Source: CAYJFG01 sp964369405 (GTDB lineage Bacteria; Bacillota; Clostridia; Oscillospirales; Acutalibacteraceae). Taken from it: DNA of 14,242 nucleotides. Position numbers and translations under genes: made by a program. The stretch is taken from NCBI GenBank assembly GCA_964369405.1, contig CAYJGB010000039.1, positions 1 to 14,242 on the forward strand. Reading direction: 5' to 3'. The notes under the pieces are model-generated. The model searched no databases. It was not told where the DNA came from and saw only the letters and a program-made list of their open reading frames with translations. This document shows, one piece after another, positions 5,434-12,892 of this stretch; positions within the stretch are counted from its first letter, which is position 1; every line of letters begins with the position of its first letter.

Positions 5434-5532
5434 TGACACACGCAACTTCATAGTTACTCACGGTATAACCATATAGTGTGGAAAACAATATCGCAAAGAA
5501 TATGCGAAAGACGAACTGGAGCGTTAAATAAA

Positions 5533-7104
5533 ATGATTGATATATTAAAATCAAAAAATGAGCTTATAAAACTATTTATTGATAACACGCCTATTGCGTA
5601 TGTTATTTTGGACAATCAATATAGAATTCACTATATAAACGAGAGCTTTGCGAAGCTTAGAAACCTTGATATGAATAAAGTTTACGGTGACAAATGCTAT
5701 AACCTGTCAAATGGCGGAAAGCAATGTGCAAAATGTGCAGTTGCTAAATCTCTTAAAAACGGCGAAAAGGCATTTGTTTCAAGAAAGGACTTTTTGCCAA
5801 ACGGAGCCGTTCGCTACATTGATGATTACGCTATCCCTTTGCAATTAGATGAAAACGGAAATGTGCTGTATGTCCTTGAAATAATGATAGACCGTACAAA
5901 AGAAATGCTCGCCTTAGAACAGCGTAATAAAGATTATGACGAGATACTTCAAATTCTTTCAACTCTTTTAGAAGCAAAAGACAGCTATACCGCAAGCCAT
6001 TCGGATAATGTGAGAAAGCTATCACTTAATCTTGCTCGTGCGCTTAACTTAACTCCGGATGAGGTATTTGAAATTTCCGTTGCGGCGAGTTTGCACGATA
6101 TTGGTAAGGTTAGGATACCGGACTCCATCATCAACAAAAACGGCAAACTTACCGATGAGGAATATAATGTGATAAAAAGTCATCCTGTTGAGTCTTACAA
6201 TATGCTTGAGGGACTTGAAAGCTTTGGCAATATTAGAAATATTGCAAGACATCATCATGAAAGATATGATGGTTACGGCTATCCCGACAAACTTTCAAAA
6301 AACGAAATTTCCATAGGCTCTAAAATTTGTGCAGTTGCAGATACTTATGATGCTATAACTACTACTCGTTCTTACAAAAAGGCACATACGCACGAATATG
6401 CCCTAAAAGAAATATCAAATGTTATGGGAACGCAGTTAGACAAAACCGTTGCTACAGCCTTTATCAATATGGATTTTGAAAATATGGTTGACGGTTTGTA
6501 TGCCGCACGAAACGCAAGTCACCTTGAGAGGGTTATTACTTTGGGTAATATGGATATTGCCACCGAAGCCGAAATGTCAAAACTATCAAGTATTGATTTA
6601 TCAGCTTTGTTTGAAAAGATATTTGAAGCTACTCCTTGTGGATATATATTGATGGACAAAGACCGAAAAGTTCTTTTTGCCAGTGATTATTTGCGTGGGT
6701 ATCTTGAATTGCCCGAGGAAGTTTCTTCTAATGAAATATGCTTTAAATTCATGGGTGTTGGAACAGCATTGTGCGAGAATTGTGCAGTTTTAAGATGTCT
6801 TGAAAGCTACAAAGTTGAGTATATGCAACAAGAAATCCTAAAGCATAGTAGGAGTAAAATTTTTGATGTTTTTGCAGTGCCACTTGTACAAACCGATGGT
6901 ACTCTTGAAAATGTTATCGAGGTTATTATCGACCGTACCGATGAAGTTTTGGCACAGCGAGCACGTAAGAATGACTTTACAAAGCTAATTTCAATGCTTG
7001 AAAATATCTTTGTAAGCAAAAAAGAGCAGATAGATAGCGATAATCTATCGGAGGTTATCATAGGTTTGCAAAAAAGGCTTTATGAATTATTGGAGAAACA
7101 TTAA
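5533..7104 (+). CDS. PAS/HD-GYP/PAS c-di-GMP phosphodiesterase
   Basis: The protein of 523 residues has a PAS domain (about 5-125), an HD-GYP domain (about 140-290) and a second PAS domain (about 365-470), then a short helical tail. The catalytic signature is complete: LHDIGK (His188-Asp189) and HHERYDGYGYP (ending at Pro251). Active HD-GYP enzymes hydrolyse cyclic di-GMP to GMP. No membrane segment is seen, so it is cytosolic. Both PAS domains carry the same cysteine pattern (Cys55...CAKC 65-68 and Cys403...CENC 414-417), suggesting a metal or redox sensor. Starts: the ATG at 5533 has GGAG 11 bases upstream; a GTG at 5476 is in frame and would add 19 residues. It precedes an ABC exporter pair on the same strand by 35 bases and is probably cotranscribed with it. 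Confidence 0.9.
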   Translation: MIDILKSKNELIKLFIDNTPIAYVILDNQYRIHYINESFAKLRNLDMNKVYGDKCYNLSNGGKQCAKCAVAKSLKNGEKAFVSRKDFLPNGAVRYIDDYAIPLQLDENGNVLYVLEIMIDRTKEMLALEQRNKDYDEILQILSTLLEAKDSYTASHSDNVRKLSLNLARALNLTPDEVFEISVAASLHDIGKVRIPDSIINKNGKLTDEEYNVIKSHPVESYNMLEGLESFGNIRNIARHHHERYDGYGYPDKLSKNEISIGSKICAVADTYDAITTTRSYKKAHTHEYALKEISNVMGTQLDKTVATAFINMDFENMVDGLYAARNASHLERVITLGNMDIATEAEMSKLSSIDLSALFEKIFEATPCGYILMDKDRKVLFASDYLRGYLELPEEVSSNEICFKFMGVGTALCENCAVLRCLESYKVEYMQQEILKHSRSKIFDVFAVPLVQTDGTLENVIEVIIDRTDEVLAQRARKNDFTKLISMLENIFVSKKEQIDSDNLSEVIIGLQKRLYELLEKH

Positions 7105-7139
7105 GAGCAAGAACCTCAAGTAATGCGAAAGGATGTACT

Positions 7140-7967
7140 ATGAGTATTATTGAAATTAAAGATTTTGTTAAGTCTTACGGGAAGTTCACTGCAGTTAAAG
7201 GAATAGATTTATCCGTTCCCAAAGGTCAAATCGTTGGGTTTGTTGGTAAAAATGGTGCAGGAAAGAGCACAACACTTAGAACAATGCTAAGTATGCTAAA
7301 TCCCACACAAGGAAATATAACCATTTTAGGGCTTGACAGCGAAAAAGATAGCAAAGAAATAAAACGCAGGGTTAGTTATGTGCCGAGCGAATCAGCATTT
7401 TATGATAATATCACCTGTGAAAAACTGCTCAGTTTTGCTTTAGGATTTACTGAAACTTCAGCCGAGGAAATGCGAGAACTTAGCGACTATTTTGAACTTG
7501 ACTTATTAAAAAAAATAAATGAACTCAGCTTTGGAAACAGGAAGAAACTATCCTTAATCCAAGGCTTTATTAAAAATGCAGAACTTTTGGTATTTGATGA
7601 ACCAACAAACGGACTTGACCCACTTATGCAAAACAAGTTTTTTGAGCTTTTAATAAAAGAAAAGCAAGCAGGAAAGACGATTTTTCTATCCAGCCACAAC
7701 TTAACGGAAATTGAAAAATATTGTGATAAAGTAGCAATTATTGTCGCTGGTGAAATTGCAGACTACTTTGATATGAAAGACGTGAAAATTAAGCATAAGC
7801 AGATAGTTTCTTACACCACAAAGGACGGAGTATCTGAAAATTATGAGATTGAGGAAGATATAAATGCTCTCGTACAAAAGCTCTCAAAAATGGATTTGGA
7901 AAGCCTTGAAATTAAAACTAAAACGGTAGAAGATGAGTTTATCTCATATTATAAGACAGGAGAATAA
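7140..7967 (+). CDS. ABC transporter ATPase (ABC-2 exporter type)
   Basis: The 275-residue nucleotide-binding subunit has Walker A GKNGAGKST (36-44), signature LSFGNRKKL (129-137), Walker B LLVFDEP (149-155, with Asp153 and catalytic Glu154), a D-loop (GLDP) and the H-loop His186 in LSSH. The signature lacks the second Gly and Gln of LSGGQ, a common variation in the BcrA/CcmA-like exporter branch. The C-terminal 65 residues form the extra domain of that branch. AAAGGATG stands five bases before ATG. The stop is 17 bases before the permease gene. The substrate is probably a peptide or small hydrophobic compound; a resistance role is possible but not shown. Confidence 0.93.
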   Translation: MSIIEIKDFVKSYGKFTAVKGIDLSVPKGQIVGFVGKNGAGKSTTLRTMLSMLNPTQGNITILGLDSEKDSKEIKRRVSYVPSESAFYDNITCEKLLSFALGFTETSAEEMRELSDYFELDLLKKINELSFGNRKKLSLIQGFIKNAELLVFDEPTNGLDPLMQNKFFELLIKEKQAGKTIFLSSHNLTEIEKYCDKVAIIVAGEIADYFDMKDVKIKHKQIVSYTTKDGVSENYEIEEDINALVQKLSKMDLESLEIKTKTVEDEFISYYKTGE

Positions 7968-7984
7968 GAAAGGTTGTGAGTGCT

Positions 7985-8803
7985 ATGAAAAACATTGATT
8001 TTAAAAATGTCGTTAGACTATGTTCTTTTAATTTAATGACACAGAGAAAAGTGATAATAGGTTGGAGCATCGCTATCTTTTCTATAATGACCCTTTACAT
8101 GATACTTTTCCCCTCGATACAGGACTTAGCACAGGCAAAATTTGATGCCATGCCACAGGAGTTAATGCAGTTTGTTGGAATGGAAAATATGTCGGATATG
8201 TCCAATTACATAACATATTTTGGCATGATTTACAACCTTATTTTAGTAGCTGTATCAATATTTGCCGCTACTTTTTCTGCCGGTTTGATTACAAAAGAGG
8301 AAAAAACAAAGTCGATAGAGTTTTTAAACTCGCTTGCTGTCAGTAGACTTGAAATATACATCTCAAAATATTTCACGTCACTGACAGCTGTTGCTATAGT
8401 ATTAACAGGTGCAATAATTTCCACAATCGCTTGTGGGGTTATCGGTGGTGGTGAAAGTTTTGTAATAACCGACATTATCGCCGCTGCAAAAATCACAAGC
8501 TTTTCTGCAATTTTGTTTAGTGGAATAGGGTTTATGCTCTCGGGGTTAAGTGCAAAACTTGGCACAGGCTCTGTGGTATCATCAGTAGTGCTTGCAAGCT
8601 ATATGCTTGGGTATTTAGGTGAACTGTTAGCCGACAAGGCAGAGTGGCTAACATACTTCTCGCCGTTTATTATGCTAAATGTGACAGAAGTAATAGAGAT
8701 TTCAGAAAAAACTATGTTTACCCTGATAGTTTATATTATTGTTTACATAGCCGCCTTAATTGTCGGAGGTGCTGTTTACAAGAAAAGGGATTTGCAAATA
8801 TAA
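7985..8803 (+). CDS. ABC-2 type transporter permease
   Basis: The integral membrane protein of 272 residues has about six membrane segments: one near the N-terminus (about 25-43), an extracellular loop with amphipathic helices (about 45-80), then five more, ending with a short positive tail (KKRDLQI). The segment ITKEEKTKSIEFLNSLAVSR is the cytoplasmic coupling helix typical of ABC-2 exporters, which contacts the ATPase. ATG at 7985 is preferred, with AAAGG upstream; the GTG at 7976 lies almost on that site. Paired with the ATPase, it would form a two-subunit exporter dimer. A bidirectional terminator follows. Confidence 0.9.
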   Translation: MKNIDFKNVVRLCSFNLMTQRKVIIGWSIAIFSIMTLYMILFPSIQDLAQAKFDAMPQELMQFVGMENMSDMSNYITYFGMIYNLILVAVSIFAATFSAGLITKEEKTKSIEFLNSLAVSRLEIYISKYFTSLTAVAIVLTGAIISTIACGVIGGGESFVITDIIAAAKITSFSAILFSGIGFMLSGLSAKLGTGSVVSSVVLASYMLGYLGELLADKAEWLTYFSPFIMLNVTEVIEISEKTMFTLIVYIIVYIAALIVGGAVYKKRDLQI

Positions 8804-8821
8804 ACGAAACTTTATTGCGTT

Positions 8822-8850
8822 AAAAAAACCTGTGGTGAGCAGGCTTTTTT
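8822..8850. terminator. Bidirectional terminator between convergent operons
   Basis: A-run, CCTG, 8-base loop, CAGG, then a run of six T. Read from either strand it is a short GC stem extended by A/T pairs and ends in a T-run, so it can stop both the exporter operon from the left and the repair operon from the right. Confidence 0.75.
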
Positions 8851-8896
8851 CTATGTTGAACCATTTTTATCCGTTGCTGAATTGCCCTGTGCGAAG

Positions 8897-9241
8897 TTAT
8901 ATTTCTTGAGTTAAAAGATATGACTTTTTTATCCAAGCAATAATTTTAGGGAACATACTCTCATCAACAATATCGAGATAGTGCGTGACTCTATGCGATG
9001 ACATCACCATATATTTTTCTGTTGGGACATCGGGGTCTATACCGTCACAACAAAAGCTGACCTCTAAACATTTAACTTTCGGATATACAATTACAAATGC
9101 CGAGCTGCTGCGCCATACGATGCCCATTTTAGGGAAATGCTCCTCAAAAGGCAGTTTCTCTTTTTCAAATTCGCTTTTCAGTTTTAAATAAAGCGGTAAC
9201 CATACGCTTTTTTTGCCCTTAAAATATAAGTCATAGTTCAT
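8897..9241 (-). CDS. DUF5655-like domain protein
   Basis: The soluble protein of 114 residues has an N-terminal segment of basic helices and a C-terminal half (about 33-110) resembling the DUF5655 fold, sometimes labelled a predicted transport or endonuclease-associated protein. The visible pattern is HFPKMGIVWRSSSAFVIVYP, then CLEVSF, SHRVTHYLDI and a closing helix IIAWIKKSYLL. Its ATG overlaps the DUF1848 stop codon by four bases (ATGA, 9238-9241), showing translational coupling. It is the last gene of the alkylation-repair operon. No catalytic residues are evident and the role is unknown; the conserved aromatic/basic pattern could bind nucleic acid. Confidence 0.7.
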   Translation of the reverse strand: MNYDLYFKGKKSVWLPLYLKLKSEFEKEKLPFEEHFPKMGIVWRSSSAFVIVYPKVKCLEVSFCCDGIDPDVPTEKYMVMSSHRVTHYLDIVDESMFPKIIAWIKKSYLLTQEI

Positions 9242-10164
9242 TTTATCACCTGTTTTTTCAAAAATGTTTTTTGTAAGCCTTGCTTTATATCATCATCTTC
9301 TTTTATGTGACCTATAAGTAGTGGTGATAAAGGGTCGTGCATATTATAATTTTGAACAGCCTGTTCCATGCTTTTATTAGCATAACAATATTTACAACCA
9401 TTTGGACAAGAGTTTAACATACCAATATCACGACTTTCTATGCAGTGGCAACCCTCACGAAAGCCCTTATGTTTAAGATTACGAAATTCTAAATCATTTG
9501 CACTACCAAGTATATCCAAAGTAACACAACCAGATGAATTGATACCAAATTTTGCATAATCTTCTTCGGGGCCACAAGTTTGAAGTATAAATCCATATTT
9601 TTTTGCTATCTTTCCAAAACCCTCTGATAAAATATCCATTTCAGATTTTGTAATAGTTTTAAGCTCCGGGAAATTTGTCTTGTGCTTAGAGTACATTTCA
9701 ACAAAACTGAAAATACATCTATCAATTTGACCGGTTAATTTTTTAGCCATATATTTAAAAGTTTCAAGATGCCTCTCTACTGTATATTTTTCAGTAAGTA
9801 AAACTGGATCATATCGCCACGCAATTTTCTTTGCTCCAACAATTTTTTCGAGTTTAAGAAGTGTTTCTATACTTTCATCTATACTCGGTACTCCGGGTTC
9901 TACATCTTTTTCGTAAGCAGTAATAGTATAGTAAAAATATGACGAGAAACGCTCGGTTATCTCGTGAATACGTTGCAATACGGGTTCGTAATTTTTTGAA
10001 CCAAAAATTATACAGTCTATTTTATCTGGTGTAAGTTCATATCTTCTGATATGTCGTGGAAATAATGAGTTTCTTGAAAGGGCATAGCCTTCCTCAAATC
10101 TATTAAACAACCATTCAGAATAATGGTTTACTATATCGGTTCTGCCACTTATGTTTACAATCAT
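9238..10164 (-). CDS. DUF1848 Fe-S protein with a C-terminal CX3CX2C motif
   Basis: The 308-residue protein starts MIVNISGRTDIVNHYSEW, the signature of DUF1848, and has the usual FNRFEEGYALSRNS and IIFGSKN segments. Near the end it carries CPNGCKYCYAN (Cys253, 257, 260), which has radical-SAM CX3CX2C spacing but sits at the C-terminus instead of the N-terminus. Cys197, Cys213, Cys239 and Cys241 could support another cluster. The family is of unknown function; it is generally regarded as related to radical-SAM or spore-photoproduct-lyase-like TIM-barrel proteins. The ribosome binding site AAGAGGTGG precedes ATG. Its position between repair genes and a small DUF5655 protein suggests a role in handling damaged DNA or nucleotides, which is inference only. 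Confidence 0.85.
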   Translation of the reverse strand: MIVNISGRTDIVNHYSEWLFNRFEEGYALSRNSLFPRHIRRYELTPDKIDCIIFGSKNYEPVLQRIHEITERFSSYFYYTITAYEKDVEPGVPSIDESIETLLKLEKIVGAKKIAWRYDPVLLTEKYTVERHLETFKYMAKKLTGQIDRCIFSFVEMYSKHKTNFPELKTITKSEMDILSEGFGKIAKKYGFILQTCGPEEDYAKFGINSSGCVTLDILGSANDLEFRNLKHKGFREGCHCIESRDIGMLNSCPNGCKYCYANKSMEQAVQNYNMHDPLSPLLIGHIKEDDDIKQGLQKTFLKKQVIK

Positions 10165-10188
10165 TTTCCACCTCTTGTCATAGTGATA

Positions 10189-10539
10189 TTATTCAAAATA
10201 CTCATTTGAGTCAGTTGGCGCTTGCTCTCTGTCTTTATCAGTATATTCCCTTATAACCTTTGTTACAGAAATTTTATAACTTTCAAATAGGCGAGTTTTG
10301 CCCTCAAGTTGGCTCATTCTATGCTCTGTCATTGTTCTCCACTTCGTCATCGCTTCTTCACTTTCCCAAACATTCATAGATAAAATTTTACGCTCATCTA
10401 CAAGACTTTGAAATCTTTCAGCCGAAATAAATCCATCAAAGCCACTTAGCATTGGTTTTAGCATTGAAGCAAGTTCTAAATATCTTGCTTTGCCCTCGTC
10501 TGTTGGTGTTACTTCAAAAAGTACAATAAATTTGCTCAT
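10189..10539 (-). CDS. Antibiotic biosynthesis monooxygenase-fold protein
   Basis: This 116-residue protein has the small ferredoxin-like barrel of the ABM/HmoA family. Visible features are MSKFIVLFEVTPTDEGKARYL, the loop GFDGFISAERFQSL, ILSMNVWESEEAMTKWR and the helix EHRMSQLEG. Family members are dimeric and include quinone- and haem-degrading monooxygenases. No cofactor-binding residue can be confirmed here. ATG is 10 bases after GGAGG and lies inside the end of the MGMT gene (26-base overlap). It may detoxify a reactive organic compound alongside alkylation repair; this is inferred from the context only. Confidence 0.8.
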   Translation of the reverse strand: MSKFIVLFEVTPTDEGKARYLELASMLKPMLSGFDGFISAERFQSLVDERKILSMNVWESEEAMTKWRTMTEHRMSQLEGKTRLFESYKISVTKVIREYTDKDREQAPTDSNEYFE

Positions 10540-10999
10540 TTGTTTTCTTCCTCCATATAAGTAAAAATTCTTTCATCGCAAGCCCACCTGCATATTCTAC
10601 AAGTTTTCCAGATGTTCCTATAACCCTATGACAAGGCACAATTACTGTTATAGGGTTTTTATTATTCGCCATACCGACTGCACGACTTGCCTTAGGATTT
10701 CCAACTGCTACTGCAATTTCCTTATAGCTCCTTGTTTCGCCGTAAGGAATATTACACAGTGCGCTCCACACTTTCTTTTGAAAATCTGTGCCATTTAATT
10801 TATATGGCACACCGAAAGTCTTTCTTTTGCCATCAAAATATTCTAAAAGCTCTTTATATGCCTTATCTGTCAGATTGGTTTTTGTTCCAAAATCGGTTAT
10901 AACTTCCTCAAATATTTTCTTGAAAAAAGTTATGTTTCCGTCAAGATATTCCATTTTGAAATATCCGAATTTGGTTTCGTAAATTGCAAAATTTTTCAT
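10514..10999 (-). CDS. adaB: Methylated-DNA--protein-cysteine methyltransferase (MGMT)
   Basis: The 161-residue suicide protein transfers methyl groups from O6-methylguanine to its own cysteine. The active site IVPCHRVIG has Cys123 as acceptor; the recognition helix contains SRAVGMANNKNP with the base-flipping Arg106; and Tyr86 precedes the GETRSYKEIA segment. An N-terminal RNase H-like domain spans about 1-70. The start codon shares a base with the adaA stop (TAATG at 10997-11001), the adaA-adaB order of Bacillus subtilis. The last 14 residues (WRKKTNEQIYCTF) do not look native: a two-base shift at the ATAT of 10555-10559 would give a tail ending MEEENK with a TGA overlapping the next ATG. 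Catalytic parts are intact, so activity is likely retained. Confidence 0.92.
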   Translation of the reverse strand: MKNFAIYETKFGYFKMEYLDGNITFFKKIFEEVITDFGTKTNLTDKAYKELLEYFDGKRKTFGVPYKLNGTDFQKKVWSALCNIPYGETRSYKEIAVAVGNPKASRAVGMANNKNPITVIVPCHRVIGTSGKLVEYAGGLAMKEFLLIWRKKTNEQIYCTF

Positions 11000-11562
11000 T
11001 ATCTTATACCTTTCCTATATGCTGCTGGTGACATATTCGCTCGTTCTTTAAAAAATTTATAAAATGCTGATAGACTGCTAAATCCCACTGAGTAGGCTAT
11101 ATCAATTATCTCATTATCTGTCTGTTCTAAAAGCCTAACTGCCTCTTTATATCTTAAATCATTTACATAGCTACTTGGTGTTTTTCCATATTCATCTTTA
11201 AATACTTCCACCATTCGCTTGCGTGAAAGTCCAAGTTTATCAATTTCGCTGTTTAAAGTTTCTACCTCATGAAACATATCATCAATGAGATTTTTGAGTT
11301 TTTCGGCAATATCTTTCATTGGCTTATAATCGAGCAAATCACTTCTGCACCTTTTACAAGGTCGGTATCCTGCTTTAATCGCTTCTTCTGCTGTTTTGTA
11401 AAACTCTATGTTTTCCACTTTCGGTGCTTTGGATTTACAAGACGGCCTGCAATATATTCCTGTTGATTTTACAGCATAAAAGAAAACTGTATCATAACTT
11501 TCATCATTTGAAATTACAGCATCATACATTTCTGTGAATGTCATATTAAATTTACTATCCAT
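10999..11562 (-). CDS. adaA: AdaA-type methylphosphotriester methyltransferase and activator
   Basis: The 187-residue protein has an N-terminal Ada zinc domain with cysteines at 38, 42, 69 and 72, the same positions as the zinc ligands of E. coli Ada; Cys38 is the expected methyl acceptor from DNA phosphotriesters. The C-terminus (about 95-187) is an AraC-type double helix-turn-helix ending GFSSLSAFYKFFKERANMSPAAYRK. Methylation of the Ada domain switches it into a transcription activator of the adaptive response. There is no MGMT domain, which is encoded by the next gene, as in B. subtilis adaA/adaB. The upstream alkD-like gene stops eight bases before this ATG and supplies the AAGGAAG site. 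It should activate its own operon; the promoter is probably upstream of the alkA remnant. Confidence 0.95.
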   Translation of the reverse strand: MDSKFNMTFTEMYDAVISNDESYDTVFFYAVKSTGIYCRPSCKSKAPKVENIEFYKTAEEAIKAGYRPCKRCRSDLLDYKPMKDIAEKLKNLIDDMFHEVETLNSEIDKLGLSRKRMVEVFKDEYGKTPSSYVNDLRYKEAVRLLEQTDNEIIDIAYSVGFSSLSAFYKFFKERANMSPAAYRKGIR

Positions 11563-11569
11563 AACACAG

Positions 11570-12262
11570 CTACTTCCTTTTCATAGATTTAATAATTTCT
11601 TTAGTGGCTTTGTCTACTTTTAACGACTCTGTGATTTTTTGCAAAGCCTTGTTGTAAGTAAAGTCATCTAAATTGTTATTTTTAAGATATGCCATTGTTT
11701 CGGTTGGGAAACTTACAAAACACACTTGTAAGCACCATGCAACTGCCATTTTAACATAGTAATCTTCGTGAGTTATAACATCGCAGATAAATAATACATC
11801 ATCAAGATACTGTTCTTTGATAAAATGGAATATAAACATGACCACAGCAAATCGTATCTCATAGGCTTCACTTGACTGGTGGTATCTCTGCAAAAACTTC
11901 CACACTCGCTCTTTATGTAGCCTTGCTATTTTAAGCTCATTACAAAAGCTATCACAAAGTGACCAATTTGTGATTTTCGAAACAAATAACGCAACTTGCT
12001 CGAGTATTACTTCAATATCTTCTTTCATGTTTCCGATAATAAGTGCTTTAAGCATTGTTTCTTCAAAATATATATCTTGGGCATTGTCAAGAAAATCTAT
12101 CGGATTATCTTTTGCAATGCGTTTTGCTATTTTTCGCATTATGGGAATTCTTACCCCTATAAGATTATCACAACCGGGGATTAGTGACGTCGCAAATTCT
12201 CGGAATTTTTCATCACTAAGTGAAAATAACTCTTTTCTTATTTCGGATTCTCTGTCAAACAT
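11570..12262 (-). CDS. alkD: AlkD-like DNA alkylation repair glycosylase
   Basis: The all-helical protein of 231 residues matches the DNA alkylation repair (HEAT-like repeat) family. Trp100 and Asp104 in NWSLCDSF have the same i, i+4 spacing as Trp109/Asp113 of Bacillus cereus AlkD, and Trp176 in MAVAWCLQ lies near the position of its Trp187. Residues equivalent to these contact DNA and catalyse removal of 3- and 7-alkylated purines. ATG at 12262 has GGAG six bases upstream (12269-12272); the in-frame GTG at 12274 overlaps that site and is less likely. It follows a decayed alkA gene and precedes adaA, so it is the first intact gene of the operon. Confidence 0.9.
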   Translation of the reverse strand: MFDRESEIRKELFSLSDEKFREFATSLIPGCDNLIGVRIPIMRKIAKRIAKDNPIDFLDNAQDIYFEETMLKALIIGNMKEDIEVILEQVALFVSKITNWSLCDSFCNELKIARLHKERVWKFLQRYHQSSEAYEIRFAVVMFIFHFIKEQYLDDVLFICDVITHEDYYVKMAVAWCLQVCFVSFPTETMAYLKNNNLDDFTYNKALQKITESLKVDKATKEIIKSMKRK

Positions 12263-12281
12263 ATTCTTCTCCACCTATATA

Positions 12282-12404
12282 TTAAAAATAATCAATATTT
12301 GTGTTAGCTTGTTTTTTAACAGCTTTTTTATTTTTCTGGTCATCAAGTTCCGGAATTGCTCCTGCTGCAATAGCGCACAGATACACACTTGCAGTACACT
12401 TTCT
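12282..12404 (-). pseudogene. Orphan C-terminal fragment of an unrecognised gene
   Basis: In the frame one base off from the alkA remnant, minus-strand codons read ASVYLCAIAAGAIPELDD, then a lysine-rich helix ending ANTNIDYF and a TAA at 12282. The composition looks like genuine coding sequence, but there is no start codon of its own. It ends 20 bases before the alkD-like start. I do not recognise the family. It looks like the tail of a gene whose front was lost in the same deletion that cut alkA. Confidence 0.4.
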
Positions 12405-12705
12405 GTGCAAAATCTTTCATATATTCTGCTTTTTTAAAGGTTGTGCCAAATGCTTGTATATCTTCTATTGTTAAGTTGTTCATGCTTTTAGCTGAAATGC
12501 CTGAAAGAGCAGTTTGCATTCTTGCAAAGACAGTTTCTCTCGCTTGCATAGACACCTGTTGTCCAAGTATAGCACGAATAATTGCAGTGAATATATCTGT
12601 GTCAATCGGTCTTTTAAGCATGCCGATTTTGTCTATTGCTTCGCCTAAGCGTTTATCTTTTTTCTTTAAGTAATTAATTTCTTTTTCGCCATACTCAAAA
12701 TACAT
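12343..12705 (-). pseudogene. alkA: Truncated DNA-3-methyladenine glycosylase (alkA-like)
   Basis: From ATG at 12705 (GGTGG upstream) the frame opens MYFEYGEKEINYLKKKDKRL and continues PIDTDIFTAIIRAILGQQVS, the start of the HhH-GPD glycosylase domain, with the helix QQVSMQARETVF. Similarity stops after KKAEYMKDFAQKV; the last 18 residues are cysteine/serine-rich junk to the stop at 12343. An intact enzyme of this group has about 210 residues and needs the helix-hairpin-helix LxGIGPWTA and a catalytic Asp, both missing here. A GTG at 12729 is in frame but has no role in the family. Loss by deletion, with fusion to the unrelated tail at 12282-12404, is the simplest explanation. Confidence 0.75.
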
Positions 12706-12735
12706 CTTGCCACCGCGCTTACTTTGCACATCTTT

Positions 12736-12741
12736 ATTATA
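12736..12741 (-). promoter_or_regulatory. Candidate -10 of the alkylation-repair operon
   Basis: A perfect TATAAT on the minus strand lies 30 bases before the alkA ATG. No good -35 box is found at 16-18 bases (AAGAAA at 17), which would fit a promoter that needs an activator such as methylated AdaA. No Ada binding site could be confirmed by eye. Confidence 0.35.
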
Positions 12742-12798
12742 CAGTAAAAATGTAAATTTTTCTTCCTGAAATTGCGTATTTAATTTTTACCTTGACTA

Positions 12799-12807
12799 TG
12801 ATATAAT
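12799..12807 (+). promoter_or_regulatory. Extended -10 promoter before the GNAT genes
   Basis: TG-A-TATAAT is a consensus extended -10 element on the plus strand. It lies 85 bases before the GNAT start and diverges from the repair-operon promoter. No matching -35 box stands at normal spacing, as is common with extended -10 promoters. Confidence 0.5.
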
Positions 12808-12892
12808 GTTTTAGAAATTATTTACGACACTTTCTGTTTACATCCTACTATGTATGATAAATAAATGATTAAACAATGGGAGAAAATGAAAC

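Noticed and set aside
5434..5532. A possible gene tail (reading RKEYAKDELER before a stop) between the XRE gene and the HD-GYP gene
   Set aside because: It is only about 17 codons from the nearest upstream stop and has no start. It is suggestive of a remnant but too short to support.
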